NCBI GenBank assembly: GCA_019420305.1
Contig: JAHZHL010000026.1
Span: forward strand, 1 to 31,655
Reading direction: 5' to 3'
Length of the DNA: 31,655 nt
Origin: Bacillota bacterium
GTDB lineage: Bacteria > Bacillota > Clostridia > Peptostreptococcales > Anaerovoracaceae
Part shown: piece by piece, positions 22,793 through 30,389 of the stretch
How positions within the stretch are numbered: the first letter of the stretch is position 1
Layout: every line of letters starts with the position of its first letter
Translations under genes and position numbers: made by a program
The notes under the pieces: generated by a model
Databases searched by the model: none
What the model was told of the DNA's origin: nothing
The model's input: only the letters and a program-made list of their open reading frames with translations

Positions 22793-24442
22793 TTACTCGT
22801 TTTCCTGCAGGGTACTCATAAACGCGGGAATCAGCTGTTTTTTTCTGGAAACAACCCCCCTCAGCTCATAGACATCCGCGTCTCCCTCAAGATCAAAGGC
22901 TTCCCGCACCAGATAAGAGCTTCCTTTGCCGCAGCACAGAAGGCGGGTGCTTTCTTCCAGAATATTCGTCAGCATATAAAATACCATGTTCATGCCGCTC
23001 TTTCCGCACTGACTCTCCATAAATGGCTGCAGGCGCTGCTCCAGTTCCTCCAGTTCCTGTTCATCAAAGGAACTGATTTGTCCGACACCAAAGCTTTCTT
23101 CTCCGGCAATGAATTTTTTAAAGTCCTGAAAAAAGACTTCCTCCGTGGATTTATCCGCCAGATTGCTCCCCGCGTGAAACATTTCCCGGGCAAAAGGCTC
23201 AATTTCAATTCCCGCCTTTGCCGCCAAAGATATGGCCGCCTGCCGATCTGTTTCTGTGCAGGTCGGGGAGCGGAACATCAGTGTATCCGAAATAATCGAC
23301 GCGCAGAGAATCCCCGCGATGGTTTCTTCAATCTCCAGATTTCTCTCCTGATAGATCTGATACAAAATGGTGGCCGTACACCCCACCGGCTGGTTGCGGA
23401 AAAAGATCGGCTCAATGGTTTCCAGGGAGCCTAATCTATGATGGTCAATAATTTCCAGCACCTGAGCGTCTTCGATGTTATCCACCGCCTGGCTCTTTTC
23501 ATTGTGATCCACGAGAATCAGCTGCTTTTTCTTGATTCCCAGGAAATTACGCCTGGAAATCGTTCCCTCATAAAGGCCGTTTTTGTTCAGCACCGGAAAG
23601 GCCCTGTGTCTGGTGTTTGCCATTACTTCCTTGATGCTTTCCGTGTAATCTTCTGTTTTAAAGGTAATCAGATTTTCCTTTTTCATGATGTGGCTGAGAG
23701 GAATACTCTGATTGATCAGCCGAGCCACCGTAAAGGTGTCGTAAGGTGCGCTGATGATCACGCATCCGTTGCGCTCGGCAATGGTTCGGATACTGGGGCC
23801 TACTCTCGCGTTGACACAGATAATCATACATCCCGCGCCCTGTTCGGCCGCCCGCAGATGGTCTTCGTAACGATCTCCCAAAAGGATGAGATCCCCCGGT
23901 TCCAGATAGGTTTCCATTTTATCCGGATGGGCCGCTCCGATGATTACTTTGCCCTTGCAGAAGATTCCATTCTCATCTCCTACGATTACTTTTCCGCCTA
24001 CCGTATCGGCGATACTGCGGAAACGGGTCTTGGCCCTTGATAAAAACATGCTGTCGTGAACGTCCATATAGGATTTGGCAATATCGCCTGTAGTTACGAT
24101 TCCTTCCAGATGCCCGTCTTCGGTTGTAACCGGAAGGGTAACGGCTTCCGTTTCCTTCATAATCCGCCAGGCGTTCCGAATGGAAATTTCCCGGCTCACT
24201 CCGGGCGTTCTTCTGATTTCCATTTCCTTCACTTGGGTGCCTACATTCGAAAGGTATACCGGAGGCTCTACCTGAAAACGCTTCAGGACATATTCGGTTT
24301 CTTCATTGAGCTGCCCGGCTCTGGCCGCTATGTAGGTCCGTTCCTCGGTTCTATTTTTAATATCCGCGTAAGCGATTGCGGACGCGATGGAATCGGTATC
24401 CGGATTCTTGTGTCCGACAATATATACGGGTTGCTGGTTCAT
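22793..24442 (-). CDS. ppaC: Manganese-dependent family II inorganic pyrophosphatase with CBS and DRTGG domains
   Basis: This 549-residue cytosolic enzyme hydrolyses pyrophosphate. The catalytic DHH part is split: VGHKNPDTDS (9-18) at the N-terminus, then VDHNE (311-315), EIIDHHRLGS (330-339) and IISDT (383-387). The DHHA2 domain ends with VSRKKQLIPAF (531-541). Inserted between are a CBS pair (about 65-125 and 245-305) flanking a DRTGG domain (about 130-240). From knowledge of the family, such CBS-PPases are controlled by adenine nucleotides and, with DRTGG, diadenosine polyphosphates. GGAGG lies 7 nt before the ATG. It is 21 nt after telA. Confidence 0.94.
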   Translation of the reverse strand: MNQQPVYIVGHKNPDTDSIASAIAYADIKNRTEERTYIAARAGQLNEETEYVLKRFQVEPPVYLSNVGTQVKEMEIRRTPGVSREISIRNAWRIMKETEAVTLPVTTEDGHLEGIVTTGDIAKSYMDVHDSMFLSRAKTRFRSIADTVGGKVIVGDENGIFCKGKVIIGAAHPDKMETYLEPGDLILLGDRYEDHLRAAEQGAGCMIICVNARVGPSIRTIAERNGCVIISAPYDTFTVARLINQSIPLSHIMKKENLITFKTEDYTESIKEVMANTRHRAFPVLNKNGLYEGTISRRNFLGIKKKQLILVDHNEKSQAVDNIEDAQVLEIIDHHRLGSLETIEPIFFRNQPVGCTATILYQIYQERNLEIEETIAGILCASIISDTLMFRSPTCTETDRQAAISLAAKAGIEIEPFAREMFHAGSNLADKSTEEVFFQDFKKFIAGEESFGVGQISSFDEQELEELEQRLQPFMESQCGKSGMNMVFYMLTNILEESTRLLCCGKGSSYLVREAFDLEGDADVYELRGVVSRKKQLIPAFMSTLQENE

Positions 24443-24463
24443 TCATGCTCCTCCTTGCTCTTT

Positions 24464-25603
24464 TTAACTGTTAATTTCCAGCAGCTTTTGCTTCAGATCA
24501 TTTTCCATTTTCTGCAGAGAGCTTTCCGCGGCTTCGCGCTTCTGTCTGCCTTCTTCCTGAATCTGCATCACTTCATCAATGGTAGAAAGCAAGAGTTCAT
24601 TAGTATGTTCCAGAGTCTCCACATCGACGACACCCCGCTCCATCTGCTTTGCCGTTTCCACAGTGGCGGTCTTTAAGGTCTCCGCGTTCTTTCGCAGCAG
24701 TTCGTTGGTCATGTCCGTTACCGCTTTCTGCGCCTGCGCCGCTTTATTGGAATGCTCAATACCGAGAGCGATCACCATCTGGCTCTTCCACAGAGGCACG
24801 GTGTTTACCAGCATGGACTGAATCTTCTCAGACATCTGGACATCGTTATTCTGGATCAGGCGAATCTGTGGAGCCGTCTGCATGGCGATGGTTCTGGTAA
24901 GTTCCAAATCGTAAATCTTTTTCTCAAATCGCGCGATAAGAGAAGCGTAATCATTGGCCGCGTTCAGATCCTCACTGGATTTTGTGGCCTTTGCCCGGGA
25001 CATCATGGTCGGAAGCTCCGCGTCTTTGGCATATTCCAGCCTGCGTTTTCCCGCTATGATATACATGGTCAGCTGCTTGAAATATTCCTGATTGATCTCG
25101 TACATCTTATCCAGCATGGCAGCGTCTTTCATCAGGCGGATCTGATGTTCCTCCAGTACCTTGCAGATACTCTCGATATTGGTTTCCGCTTTTTCATATC
25201 TGGTTTTCATAGCAGCCAGCTTGTTGGCGTTCTTTTTGAAAAAGCCGAAAATCCCCTTCGGCTCTTCTTTTACATCAAAGCTTTTCAATTCGCCGATTAC
25301 CCGCGTCAACGTTTCTCCGACTTCTCCGAAGTCCTTGGTTTTCACATTTTCCAATGCCTGCTCCGAAAAATCCGCGATCTGCTTTTGCGTCCCCGACGCG
25401 TACTGCAGCACCGTCTGGCTGTCATACAGATCGATTTTTTTCGCGAACTCCTCCACCTGCTGCTTTTCCGTGTCGCTGAGGGGGTATTTGGCGTATTCTT
25501 GTTCCGCGGTCAGCGTCTGCGTTGTCTGCGGCGCTGCCGCCGGCTGCTCCGGTTCCGGCGCCGGTGTATTTCCTATGTTAAAATCTGTGCTAAAATCACT
25601 CAT
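24464..25603 (-). CDS. TelA/KlaA family protein (toxic anion resistance family)
   Basis: This 379-residue protein lacks membrane segments and is strongly helical. It begins with a Pro/Ala/Gln-rich tail (about 12-35), then the conserved TelA region from about 55 to the end, with IFGFFKKN, NIESICKVLEEHQIRLMKD, and a late MVIALGIEHSNKAAQ segment. TelA was named for tellurite resistance, but members are widespread and linked to envelope stress, so the label should be read loosely. The ATG at 25603 overlaps the xpaC stop as ATGA and has GGAGGG 8 nt upstream. The tight coupling to xpaC suggests the two products act together. Confidence 0.9.
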   Translation of the reverse strand: MSDFSTDFNIGNTPAPEPEQPAAAPQTTQTLTAEQEYAKYPLSDTEKQQVEEFAKKIDLYDSQTVLQYASGTQKQIADFSEQALENVKTKDFGEVGETLTRVIGELKSFDVKEEPKGIFGFFKKNANKLAAMKTRYEKAETNIESICKVLEEHQIRLMKDAAMLDKMYEINQEYFKQLTMYIIAGKRRLEYAKDAELPTMMSRAKATKSSEDLNAANDYASLIARFEKKIYDLELTRTIAMQTAPQIRLIQNNDVQMSEKIQSMLVNTVPLWKSQMVIALGIEHSNKAAQAQKAVTDMTNELLRKNAETLKTATVETAKQMERGVVDVETLEHTNELLLSTIDEVMQIQEEGRQKREAAESSLQKMENDLKQKLLEINS

Positions 25604-26862
25604 CTCTTTTTCCCTCCGTTCCATTCGTCGTTTGTCAGTCCTTCCTGGGCAAACAGGCTCTTTAGTACCGCGATGTCGCTGGAAACGTCCATCGCCACCT
25701 CCGCGTACATACTGTCGTACAGCTTTTCGTAAGCTTCATTGATTGTATCCAGCGTCTGTGCGATTTCCCGTTTTGCCGCTTTCATGTTTTCTCCCTGTAC
25801 AAGCTGCTCGTCCATCTCCCGGTAGGCATTTACCAGCTTTTCCGTCGTCGGCATATAATAACTCGTAAACCGTCTCAGCTGATCGGCCTGTTCCGGGTTT
25901 TCTCTCACATACTCGAATATTTTCTTTACAATGCGTTCCATCCGGTACAACTTCTCTGAAATTTCTTTGTTGTAAATCGCGTCATTCGCCTCCCGAATGG
26001 TCTGTATATAGGATTCTCCTTCACGAATAATCTGCTCCAGTCGACTGTCCGGCTCCCGCGCCGCGCTGTCCGCTTCCGCGCTTTCCCGCATCCCCGCGTC
26101 ACTGCTGCGGGCGGCGCTGTCTCTTGCCTGAAGATACTGTTGGTACATTTCTTCTGTTCCGATAAAGCATGTTCTGTGGTCATCCAGATGCCCCTCCGGG
26201 AAAAATCCCTTATCGATCATCTTCTGAAGATCCTTTGCCGTAAAGCGCAGGCTTTTTCCGGTTTTTTTCGCCAGTTTCTGAAGCTCGCAGAATTTACTTC
26301 CCTTGAGAACCGATAAATAGGCGTAAAACCGGCGAGTCAGACCGCGTTTTTTTCCGCCCGAAACCGCAAGAAACGCTCCCGCAAGAAATGGAATCACCAT
26401 GCCCCCTGCCACAGCTCCCAGCACAGCGGAGGGGATCGTTCCCACCGATGTCATGGTCACGCTCAGGATTCCCAGAGTCACCACCGCAATCCCGAAAATC
26501 CCCATCATCAGACAGCCTGTGATGAGCATGACAAGGCTCCCAGCCTTCCCCGGGATTTTTGAAATAACCGGAACTCCGGCTGCTGAAGGCCGGATCGTAT
26601 CTGCCGCTTTTTCACTGCGCCTTCCGGGCCGCCCGCGGAACCCATCGTCCTCGGCTCCGGTTTCAGTTCCGTCGAATTCTTCCCCATGGTACAATTTCCC
26701 ATCCAACCCGCCGAACCCGCCGTTCGCCCGCGGATCTCCGAAAGCCTGATCGACTTTATTCCGTATGTCCCTGTTAAGCTGATCAAAATTCATATGGTAA
26801 ATGGCGTCGTTGACACGCCTTCCGATATCGTTTCCCAAATCTGTAAAATCTTTTAAATCCAT
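25600..26862 (-). CDS. xpaC: XpaC family membrane protein (5-bromo-4-chloroindolyl phosphate hydrolysis family)
   Basis: This 420-residue protein has an acidic, Gly-rich N-terminal stretch (about 40-90), two membrane helices (about 108-135 and 141-168), and a cytoplasmic helical XpaC domain at about 280-405 (IQTIREANDAIYNKEISEKL, MPTTEKLVNAYREMDEQ, EKLYDSMYAEVAMDVSSDI). The name comes from a B. subtilis phenotype and does not establish an enzymatic activity. Between the helices and the domain is a KDLQKMIDKGFFPEGHL segment similar to those found in clostridial homologues. The ATG at 26862 has a modest GGGAAG site. It is the first gene of the xpaC-telA-ppaC operon. Confidence 0.88.
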   Translation of the reverse strand: MDLKDFTDLGNDIGRRVNDAIYHMNFDQLNRDIRNKVDQAFGDPRANGGFGGLDGKLYHGEEFDGTETGAEDDGFRGRPGRRSEKAADTIRPSAAGVPVISKIPGKAGSLVMLITGCLMMGIFGIAVVTLGILSVTMTSVGTIPSAVLGAVAGGMVIPFLAGAFLAVSGGKKRGLTRRFYAYLSVLKGSKFCELQKLAKKTGKSLRFTAKDLQKMIDKGFFPEGHLDDHRTCFIGTEEMYQQYLQARDSAARSSDAGMRESAEADSAAREPDSRLEQIIREGESYIQTIREANDAIYNKEISEKLYRMERIVKKIFEYVRENPEQADQLRRFTSYYMPTTEKLVNAYREMDEQLVQGENMKAAKREIAQTLDTINEAYEKLYDSMYAEVAMDVSSDIAVLKSLFAQEGLTNDEWNGGKKR

Positions 26863-26896
26863 CTACCCGCTTCCCTCTTTTTCTGTCTTTTTGTAA

Positions 26897-26925
26897 AGTA
26901 TATCATTTTTTAACGATCAGGACAA
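26897..26925 (-). promoter_or_regulatory. Promoter of the xpaC-telA-ppaC operon
   Basis: TTGTCC (26920-26925) and TATACT (26897-26902) are spaced by 17 bp, and TGA before the -10 makes it extended. It lies 35 nt upstream of the xpaC start and immediately after the hbd terminator. Confidence 0.65.
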
Positions 26926-26931
26926 TAAAAG

Positions 26932-26972
26932 AGCCCTCCCTTTTCAGAAGAATTTCTGATAAAAGGAGGGCT
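26932..26972 (-). terminator. Terminator of the hbd gene
   Basis: On the minus strand AGCCCTCC with its extension pairs with GGAGGGCT through a long stem (26932-26972, about 17 pairs with a small asymmetry), followed by CTCTTTTATT. It is strong and lies 54 nt past the hbd stop. Confidence 0.88.
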
Positions 26973-27026
26973 TTCGCTGTTGCTTAAATTCTGTTTCTCC
27001 GGCGCCGGTTCCGCTGTTGTACCGGC

Positions 27027-27923
27027 CTAGCGGATTTCCAGAAGCTTCGGATTCGGCTCTTTTGTTCCGTCTTCATGGTAAACATAAAATCCGACTCCCA
27101 CTTTCCTTCCCAGGAATCCGGAATCCACCATACGCTTGAGGGAAATCGCGGGTCTGTACTTGGAGTCACCGATCTCTTCATGGAGCACTTCCATTACCGC
27201 AAGTTCGACATCAATCCCGATCATATCCATCAGTTCCAACGGTCCCATCGGATGATTCAGACCCATTTTCATACCCATATCGATCTCTTCGATGCTCCCG
27301 ATTTTCCGTTCTACCAGGAAGCACGCTTCATTGAGCATCGGAATCAGCATACGGTTCACGATAAAGCCGGGTTCATCCTGCGCGAGAATGCAGGTCTTTC
27401 CCATATATTCTCCCAGATCGCTGGCGATTTTAATTGCCCGTTCTCCGGTCTGATATCCTCTTACAATTTCCATCAGCGGAATTCTCGGAACCGGACTGAA
27501 AAAGTGCATTCCTACAAAGCGTTCCGGATTTTGAAACACGCTGCCGAGAGATGTAATGGAAATCGACGAAGTATTGCTGGCGATCACCGCCTCTTCTTTC
27601 GCGTATTTTTCAATTTCCTTCATGATGCTGACCTTGATTTCTTTGTTTTCAGCAACCGCTTCAATCACGACATCCGCGTCCTTGCAGGCGGAAATCTCGG
27701 ATACATACTCAATCCTGTCGAGAACGGCATCTTTTTCTTCCGCCTTCAGTCTGCCCTTGGCAACCTGCTTCTCCAGGTTTTTGGTAATGCTCTTGCGGCT
27801 TCTTTCTCTCTGCTGTTCAGAAATATCATAAGCGACTGCTTCCAGTCCTTTCGCGGCTACATTCTCCACAATACCGGAACCCATAAATCCGGCACCGATT
27901 ACAAATACTTTCTTTACGTCCAT
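27027..27923 (-). CDS. hbd: 3-hydroxybutyryl-CoA / 3-hydroxyacyl-CoA dehydrogenase
   Basis: This 298-residue NAD(P)H enzyme interconverts acetoacetyl-CoA and 3-hydroxybutyryl-CoA. It has the Rossmann loop VFVIGAGFMGSGI (5-17), ASNTSSISI with Ser119, the catalytic His140 (GMHFFSPVPR) paired with Glu152 (LMEIV), and PGFIVNRM (Asn190). The C-terminal dimer domain carries NHPMGPLELMDMIG. The ATG at 27923 is the natural start, because the Rossmann strand begins at once; the upstream GTG at 27977 adds a basic tail with no ribosome site. The gene stands alone, without the crotonase, thiolase or Bcd/Etf genes of a butyrate operon, and may be a paralogue of a clustered copy elsewhere. Confidence 0.93.
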   Translation of the reverse strand: MDVKKVFVIGAGFMGSGIVENVAAKGLEAVAYDISEQQRERSRKSITKNLEKQVAKGRLKAEEKDAVLDRIEYVSEISACKDADVVIEAVAENKEIKVSIMKEIEKYAKEEAVIASNTSSISITSLGSVFQNPERFVGMHFFSPVPRIPLMEIVRGYQTGERAIKIASDLGEYMGKTCILAQDEPGFIVNRMLIPMLNEACFLVERKIGSIEEIDMGMKMGLNHPMGPLELMDMIGIDVELAVMEVLHEEIGDSKYRPAISLKRMVDSGFLGRKVGVGFYVYHEDGTKEPNPKLLEIR

Positions 27924-27977
27924 ACTCCTCTGCCTTTCCGCTTTATCAAGCTGTTTTTCTATACGTTTCTTTTTCAC

Positions 27978-28414
27978 AATGAATATTTTACTTTATTGGC
28001 AAGGTTTTTGCAATACATTTTTAAATATGCAAAAAATTCTAATATAGACAGTCTTTTTCTATATTTATAAGAGAAATTGTCGTATTTATGCGTTTCTTTT
28101 CCTTTTCATTCCAGCAATTTCATTTTCTTTCCCTTGAACTATTTTGCTCTGTTTTCTTATTAATTTGCCTTTTTTGTTTATTTTTTAACGATTACTCCCC
28201 CCCTTTTTTTCACCCCCTGCCCCTTAGGGCATCGCGCCCGCTGTCTCTACTTTATGTAAACTGCCGCTTTCCATTTGTATTCTCCTTTTGTTTCCCGTAT
28301 TTATGTGTATAATAGGAAGTAGAACAACTGCGTTTCTGGTTAAAATTCTAACAGATCCGCAAAGAGAGACCGATACTGCTGAGGAATTAAAAGAAAGACA
28401 GAAGGAGAATCAAC
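27978..28414. other. T-rich intergenic region between hbd and the siroheme protein gene
   Basis: This 437-bp gap has a strongly pyrimidine-rich plus strand. It holds a candidate hbd promoter on the minus strand (TTGCAA 28008-28013, 17 bp, TAAAAT 27985-27990) and a TATAAT at 28308-28313 on the plus strand that could be the -10 of the downstream gene, with no good -35. A run of seven Cs followed by seven Ts spans 28197-28210. A 74-codon open frame at 28088-28312 is low-complexity Phe/Leu/Ser and is not a gene. Confidence 0.6.
28224..28274 (-). CDS. Possible 16-residue leader peptide
   Basis: On the minus strand an AAAAGGAG lies 7 nt before an ATG (28272-28274) that opens MESGSLHKVETAGAMP and stops at 28224-28226. 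The stop codon sits in the loop of a small hairpin (TGCCC-TAAG-GGGCA). The ribosome site is as good as any in the window, but the peptide is too short to identify and may be chance. The next minus-strand gene is hbd, 300 bp downstream. Confidence 0.2.
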   Translation of the reverse strand: MESGSLHKVETAGAMP

Positions 28415-29329
28415 ATGACAATTACTGCAAGTGAGGAAAAAAGAGTAAAAGCCCTGGGCTTTCTCCGAAACAAGGGTACGGATTGCTTTTCTGCCCGTGT
28501 TATTACTGTAAACGGAAAAATCACCGCGGATCAGAGTATCTGTATCGCGGAAGCCGCAAAGCGTTATGGAAATGGAATCGTGACCATGACAACCCGGCTC
28601 ACGGTAGAGTGTCAGGGAGTTCCTTATGATAAAATCGAGGACTTTCGCCGCTATATCGCCAAAGCCGGTCTGACAACCGGCGGCACCGGAGCGAAGGTTC
28701 GCCCTGTGGTAAGCTGCAAAGGAACGACCTGCCAGTACGGCCGAATTGATACGTTTGACGTGTCCGAAGAAATCCATAAACGATTTTTTGAAGGTTATCA
28801 GGATGTAAAACTTCCCCATAAATTCAAAATCGCGGTAGGGGGGTGTCCTAATAACTGCGTTAAACCAAACCTCAATGATGTGGGAATCATCGGCCAGTAC
28901 ACGCCGGTTCTCGACGAATCCCGCTGCAGAGGATGCAAAAAATGCAGCATTGAAACCGCCTGTCCTCTTCATATCCCGACTGTGATCGACGGACTTGCCC
29001 GTATTAATCCGGATCGGTGCACCAGCTGCGGACGTTGTGTCGGCAAATGTCCTTTCAAAGCGGTGGAAACGGGTATCAGCGGCTACAAGGTTTACATTGG
29101 CGGAAGATGGGGGAAACAAATCGCCATCGGAAAGCCTCTGTCAAAGAAGTTCACCGAACGAAAGGAGGCTCTTGCCGTTATTGAAAAGGCGATCCTCCTA
29201 TTCAAAGAACAAGGTCAGCCTGGAGAACGTTTTGCCCAGACCGTTGAACGCCTGGGATTTGAGAATGTAGAAAAACAGCTTCTTTCTGACGATCTGCTGG
29301 ATCGAAAAGACGCCATTCTGAACGGTTGA
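28415..29329 (+). CDS. Small siroheme/4Fe-4S sulfite- or nitrite-reductase-like protein with two ferredoxin clusters
   Basis: This 304-residue protein belongs to the nitrite/sulfite reductase superfamily. Residues about 1-90 form the ferredoxin-like half domain (GNGIVTMTTRLTVECQGVP). The siroheme/4Fe-4S cysteines are in SCKGTTCQYG (Cys101, Cys106) and GGCPNNCVKPN (Cys144, Cys148). Two 4Fe-4S ferredoxin motifs follow: Cys171, 174, 177, 183 and Cys202, 205, 208, 212. It resembles AsrC and the short Fsr-like proteins of anaerobes, which reduce sulfite or related substrates, but no AsrA/AsrB or transport partner is adjacent. AGAAGGAG lies 7 nt before the ATG. It is a single-gene unit ending in a terminator. 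The substrate is unknown. Confidence 0.85.
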   Translation: MTITASEEKRVKALGFLRNKGTDCFSARVITVNGKITADQSICIAEAAKRYGNGIVTMTTRLTVECQGVPYDKIEDFRRYIAKAGLTTGGTGAKVRPVVSCKGTTCQYGRIDTFDVSEEIHKRFFEGYQDVKLPHKFKIAVGGCPNNCVKPNLNDVGIIGQYTPVLDESRCRGCKKCSIETACPLHIPTVIDGLARINPDRCTSCGRCVGKCPFKAVETGISGYKVYIGGRWGKQIAIGKPLSKKFTERKEALAVIEKAILLFKEQGQPGERFAQTVERLGFENVEKQLLSDDLLDRKDAILNG

Positions 29330-29345
29330 AAATCCGCTCCGTGAA

Positions 29346-29415
29346 AAAGGGACTGTCTCGCTGCGCTTCCCCTGATATCTGTCAGGCAGCGCCGCGAACA
29401 GCCCCTTTCTTTTTT
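29346..29415. terminator. Bidirectional terminator after the siroheme protein gene
   Basis: AAAGGG-A-CTGT (29346-29356) pairs with ACAG-C-CCCTTT (29398-29408) around a branched middle. The plus strand ends in CTTTTTT and the minus strand in CCCTTTTTC. It serves the plus-strand gene ending at 29329 and could also serve the minus-strand Nim-like gene ending at 29452. Confidence 0.75.
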
Positions 29416-29451
29416 CCATCCAAACACGCAGACTCCCGGTCTGTCGTTTCC

Positions 29452-29940
29452 CTACCTGGCTTCCGCGAACTCAATCGCTTCTTTTCCAGAAAGATGCTCG
29501 ATTTCCAAGCAAAAGATACAGACCGCACTCAGCTTGTCCTCGATCTCTTTTTCCGCGCCTTCCAGGAACTCTGCCGAATACTTTTCTGCTAAAATCCGGA
29601 GCGCCCTGCGCTTTTCATCCGGTTCCTCTATAAACGTTACTTTACCGAAGGCAATCACGCTGCGAAAATAAGTCGTATATTCTTCCGGAACAATCTGATC
29701 GGTCTCAATCACGGTAAAGGATACTTTATCATGCCGTTTCATCGCGTCCACTTTATGGCCGACCGGCATACAGTGAAAATACAGCCGATTCCCTTCCAAT
29801 CCATAGCTCATCGGAACGCCGTAGGGATACGCTTCATCTCCCAGCACACACAGCACGCCGGAAGTCGCCTTATTAAGGATGCCGCGGCTTTCTGCCTCTG
29901 ATAGAATCTGTTTTTTGTTTCTCCTTACTTCTCTGAACAT
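29452..29940 (-). CDS. Pyridoxamine 5'-phosphate oxidase-fold flavoprotein, Nim-like
   Basis: This 162-residue protein has the split-barrel FMN-binding fold of the Pyridox_ox_2 group, which includes nitroimidazole-resistance (Nim) proteins. Typical blocks are GVLCVLGDEAYPYGVPMSYG (about 28-47), LYFHCMPVGHKVDAMKRHDK (53-72) and TTYFRSVIAFGKVTFIEE. The histidine in YFHC lies where the family usually has one. Most members are general flavin-linked reductases, so drug resistance cannot be assumed. The ATG at 29940 has AGGAG 7 nt upstream; the TTG before it is less likely. It is a single gene with its own promoter. Confidence 0.87.
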   Translation of the reverse strand: MFREVRRNKKQILSEAESRGILNKATSGVLCVLGDEAYPYGVPMSYGLEGNRLYFHCMPVGHKVDAMKRHDKVSFTVIETDQIVPEEYTTYFRSVIAFGKVTFIEEPDEKRRALRILAEKYSAEFLEGAEKEIEDKLSAVCIFCLEIEHLSGKEAIEFAEAR

Positions 29941-30009
29941 CAAAGCTCTCCTTTCCTTTTCATTCGCAGGCAGTCTCTGCTCCGCCCGCGGAATGGATCT
30001 GTTACTGAT

Positions 30010-30038
30010 ATTATAAACACCCGGGGATAAAAGCGCAA
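30010..30038 (-). promoter_or_regulatory. Promoter of the Nim-like gene
   Basis: TTGCGC (30033-30038) and TATAAT (30010-30015) on the minus strand are spaced by 17 bp. It lies 70 nt upstream of the Nim-like start and overlaps the last codons of the doubtful frame at 30011-30298. Confidence 0.6.
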
Positions 30039-30298
30039 TTTAAAATAAAAGAAGAATCCGTTCCAGCTGCAGAACAAACTTTTCCAACAACTGCCGGGCA
30101 TAGGGTTTTCACGCCCATATGGTGTTTTCCTGCCGGTTCTTTCAGTCTGGCTTCTGCTGTCTTCGACAAATTAGGAACTTTCAAATCATACAGTTCCTTA
30201 TTTCCTCCTACTACAATATATTTATGGTTAATCTCCCTTACAGCCAGTATGAACATCCTTGCTGTAAAACTATATGCTTCATCATTTCTTACACGCAC
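30011..30298 (-). pseudogene. Doubtful 95-codon frame, probable gene remnant
   Basis: The frame starts with a GTG that has no ribosome site and ends inside the promoter of the next gene. Its middle (ILAVREINHKYIVVGGNKEL) looks protein-like, but the end is Cys/Ala-rich and unconvincing. In another minus frame the same 3' stretch reads PYARQLLEKFVLQLERILL before a stop, which looks more like a true helical C-terminus. That suggests a frameshifted remnant. I recognise no family. Confidence 0.2.
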
Positions 30299-30340
30299 CC
30301 AAGCTTCTTACTGCAGACTGACGACATCCCCATCATACCT

Positions 30341-30370
30341 AAAAAAGGACACCGATTACTTGATGTCCTT
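30341..30370 (-). terminator. Terminator downstream of the secreted-protein pseudogene
   Basis: On the minus strand AAGGACA (30364-30370) pairs with TGTCCTT (30345-30351) across a 12-nt loop, with the U run completed at 30341-30346. It lies 20 nt past the pseudogene stop. Confidence 0.7.
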
Positions 30371-30389
30371 AAGTAGACCTATACTATTA

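Noticed and set aside
24752..25732. A 326-codon plus-strand frame over telA and the end of xpaC
   Set aside because: Antisense shadow; both strands cannot be conserved, and the minus strand has clear TelA and XpaC blocks and an ATGA junction.
27924..27977. 18-residue basic extension of the hydroxyacyl-CoA dehydrogenase
   Set aside because: It starts with a GTG lacking a ribosome site and precedes the Rossmann strand that normally begins the protein.
28088..28312. 74-codon plus-strand frame rich in Phe and Leu
   Set aside because: Low-complexity translation of a T-rich spacer; no ribosome site and it spans the C7T7 tract.
28320..28414. Possible riboswitch in the leader of the siroheme protein gene
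   Set aside because: The 95-nt leader shows no conserved riboswitch core or strong hairpin that I can recognise.
30119..30376. 85-codon plus-strand frame in the degenerate region
   Set aside because: No ribosome site, no motif, and it runs through a clear minus-strand terminator.
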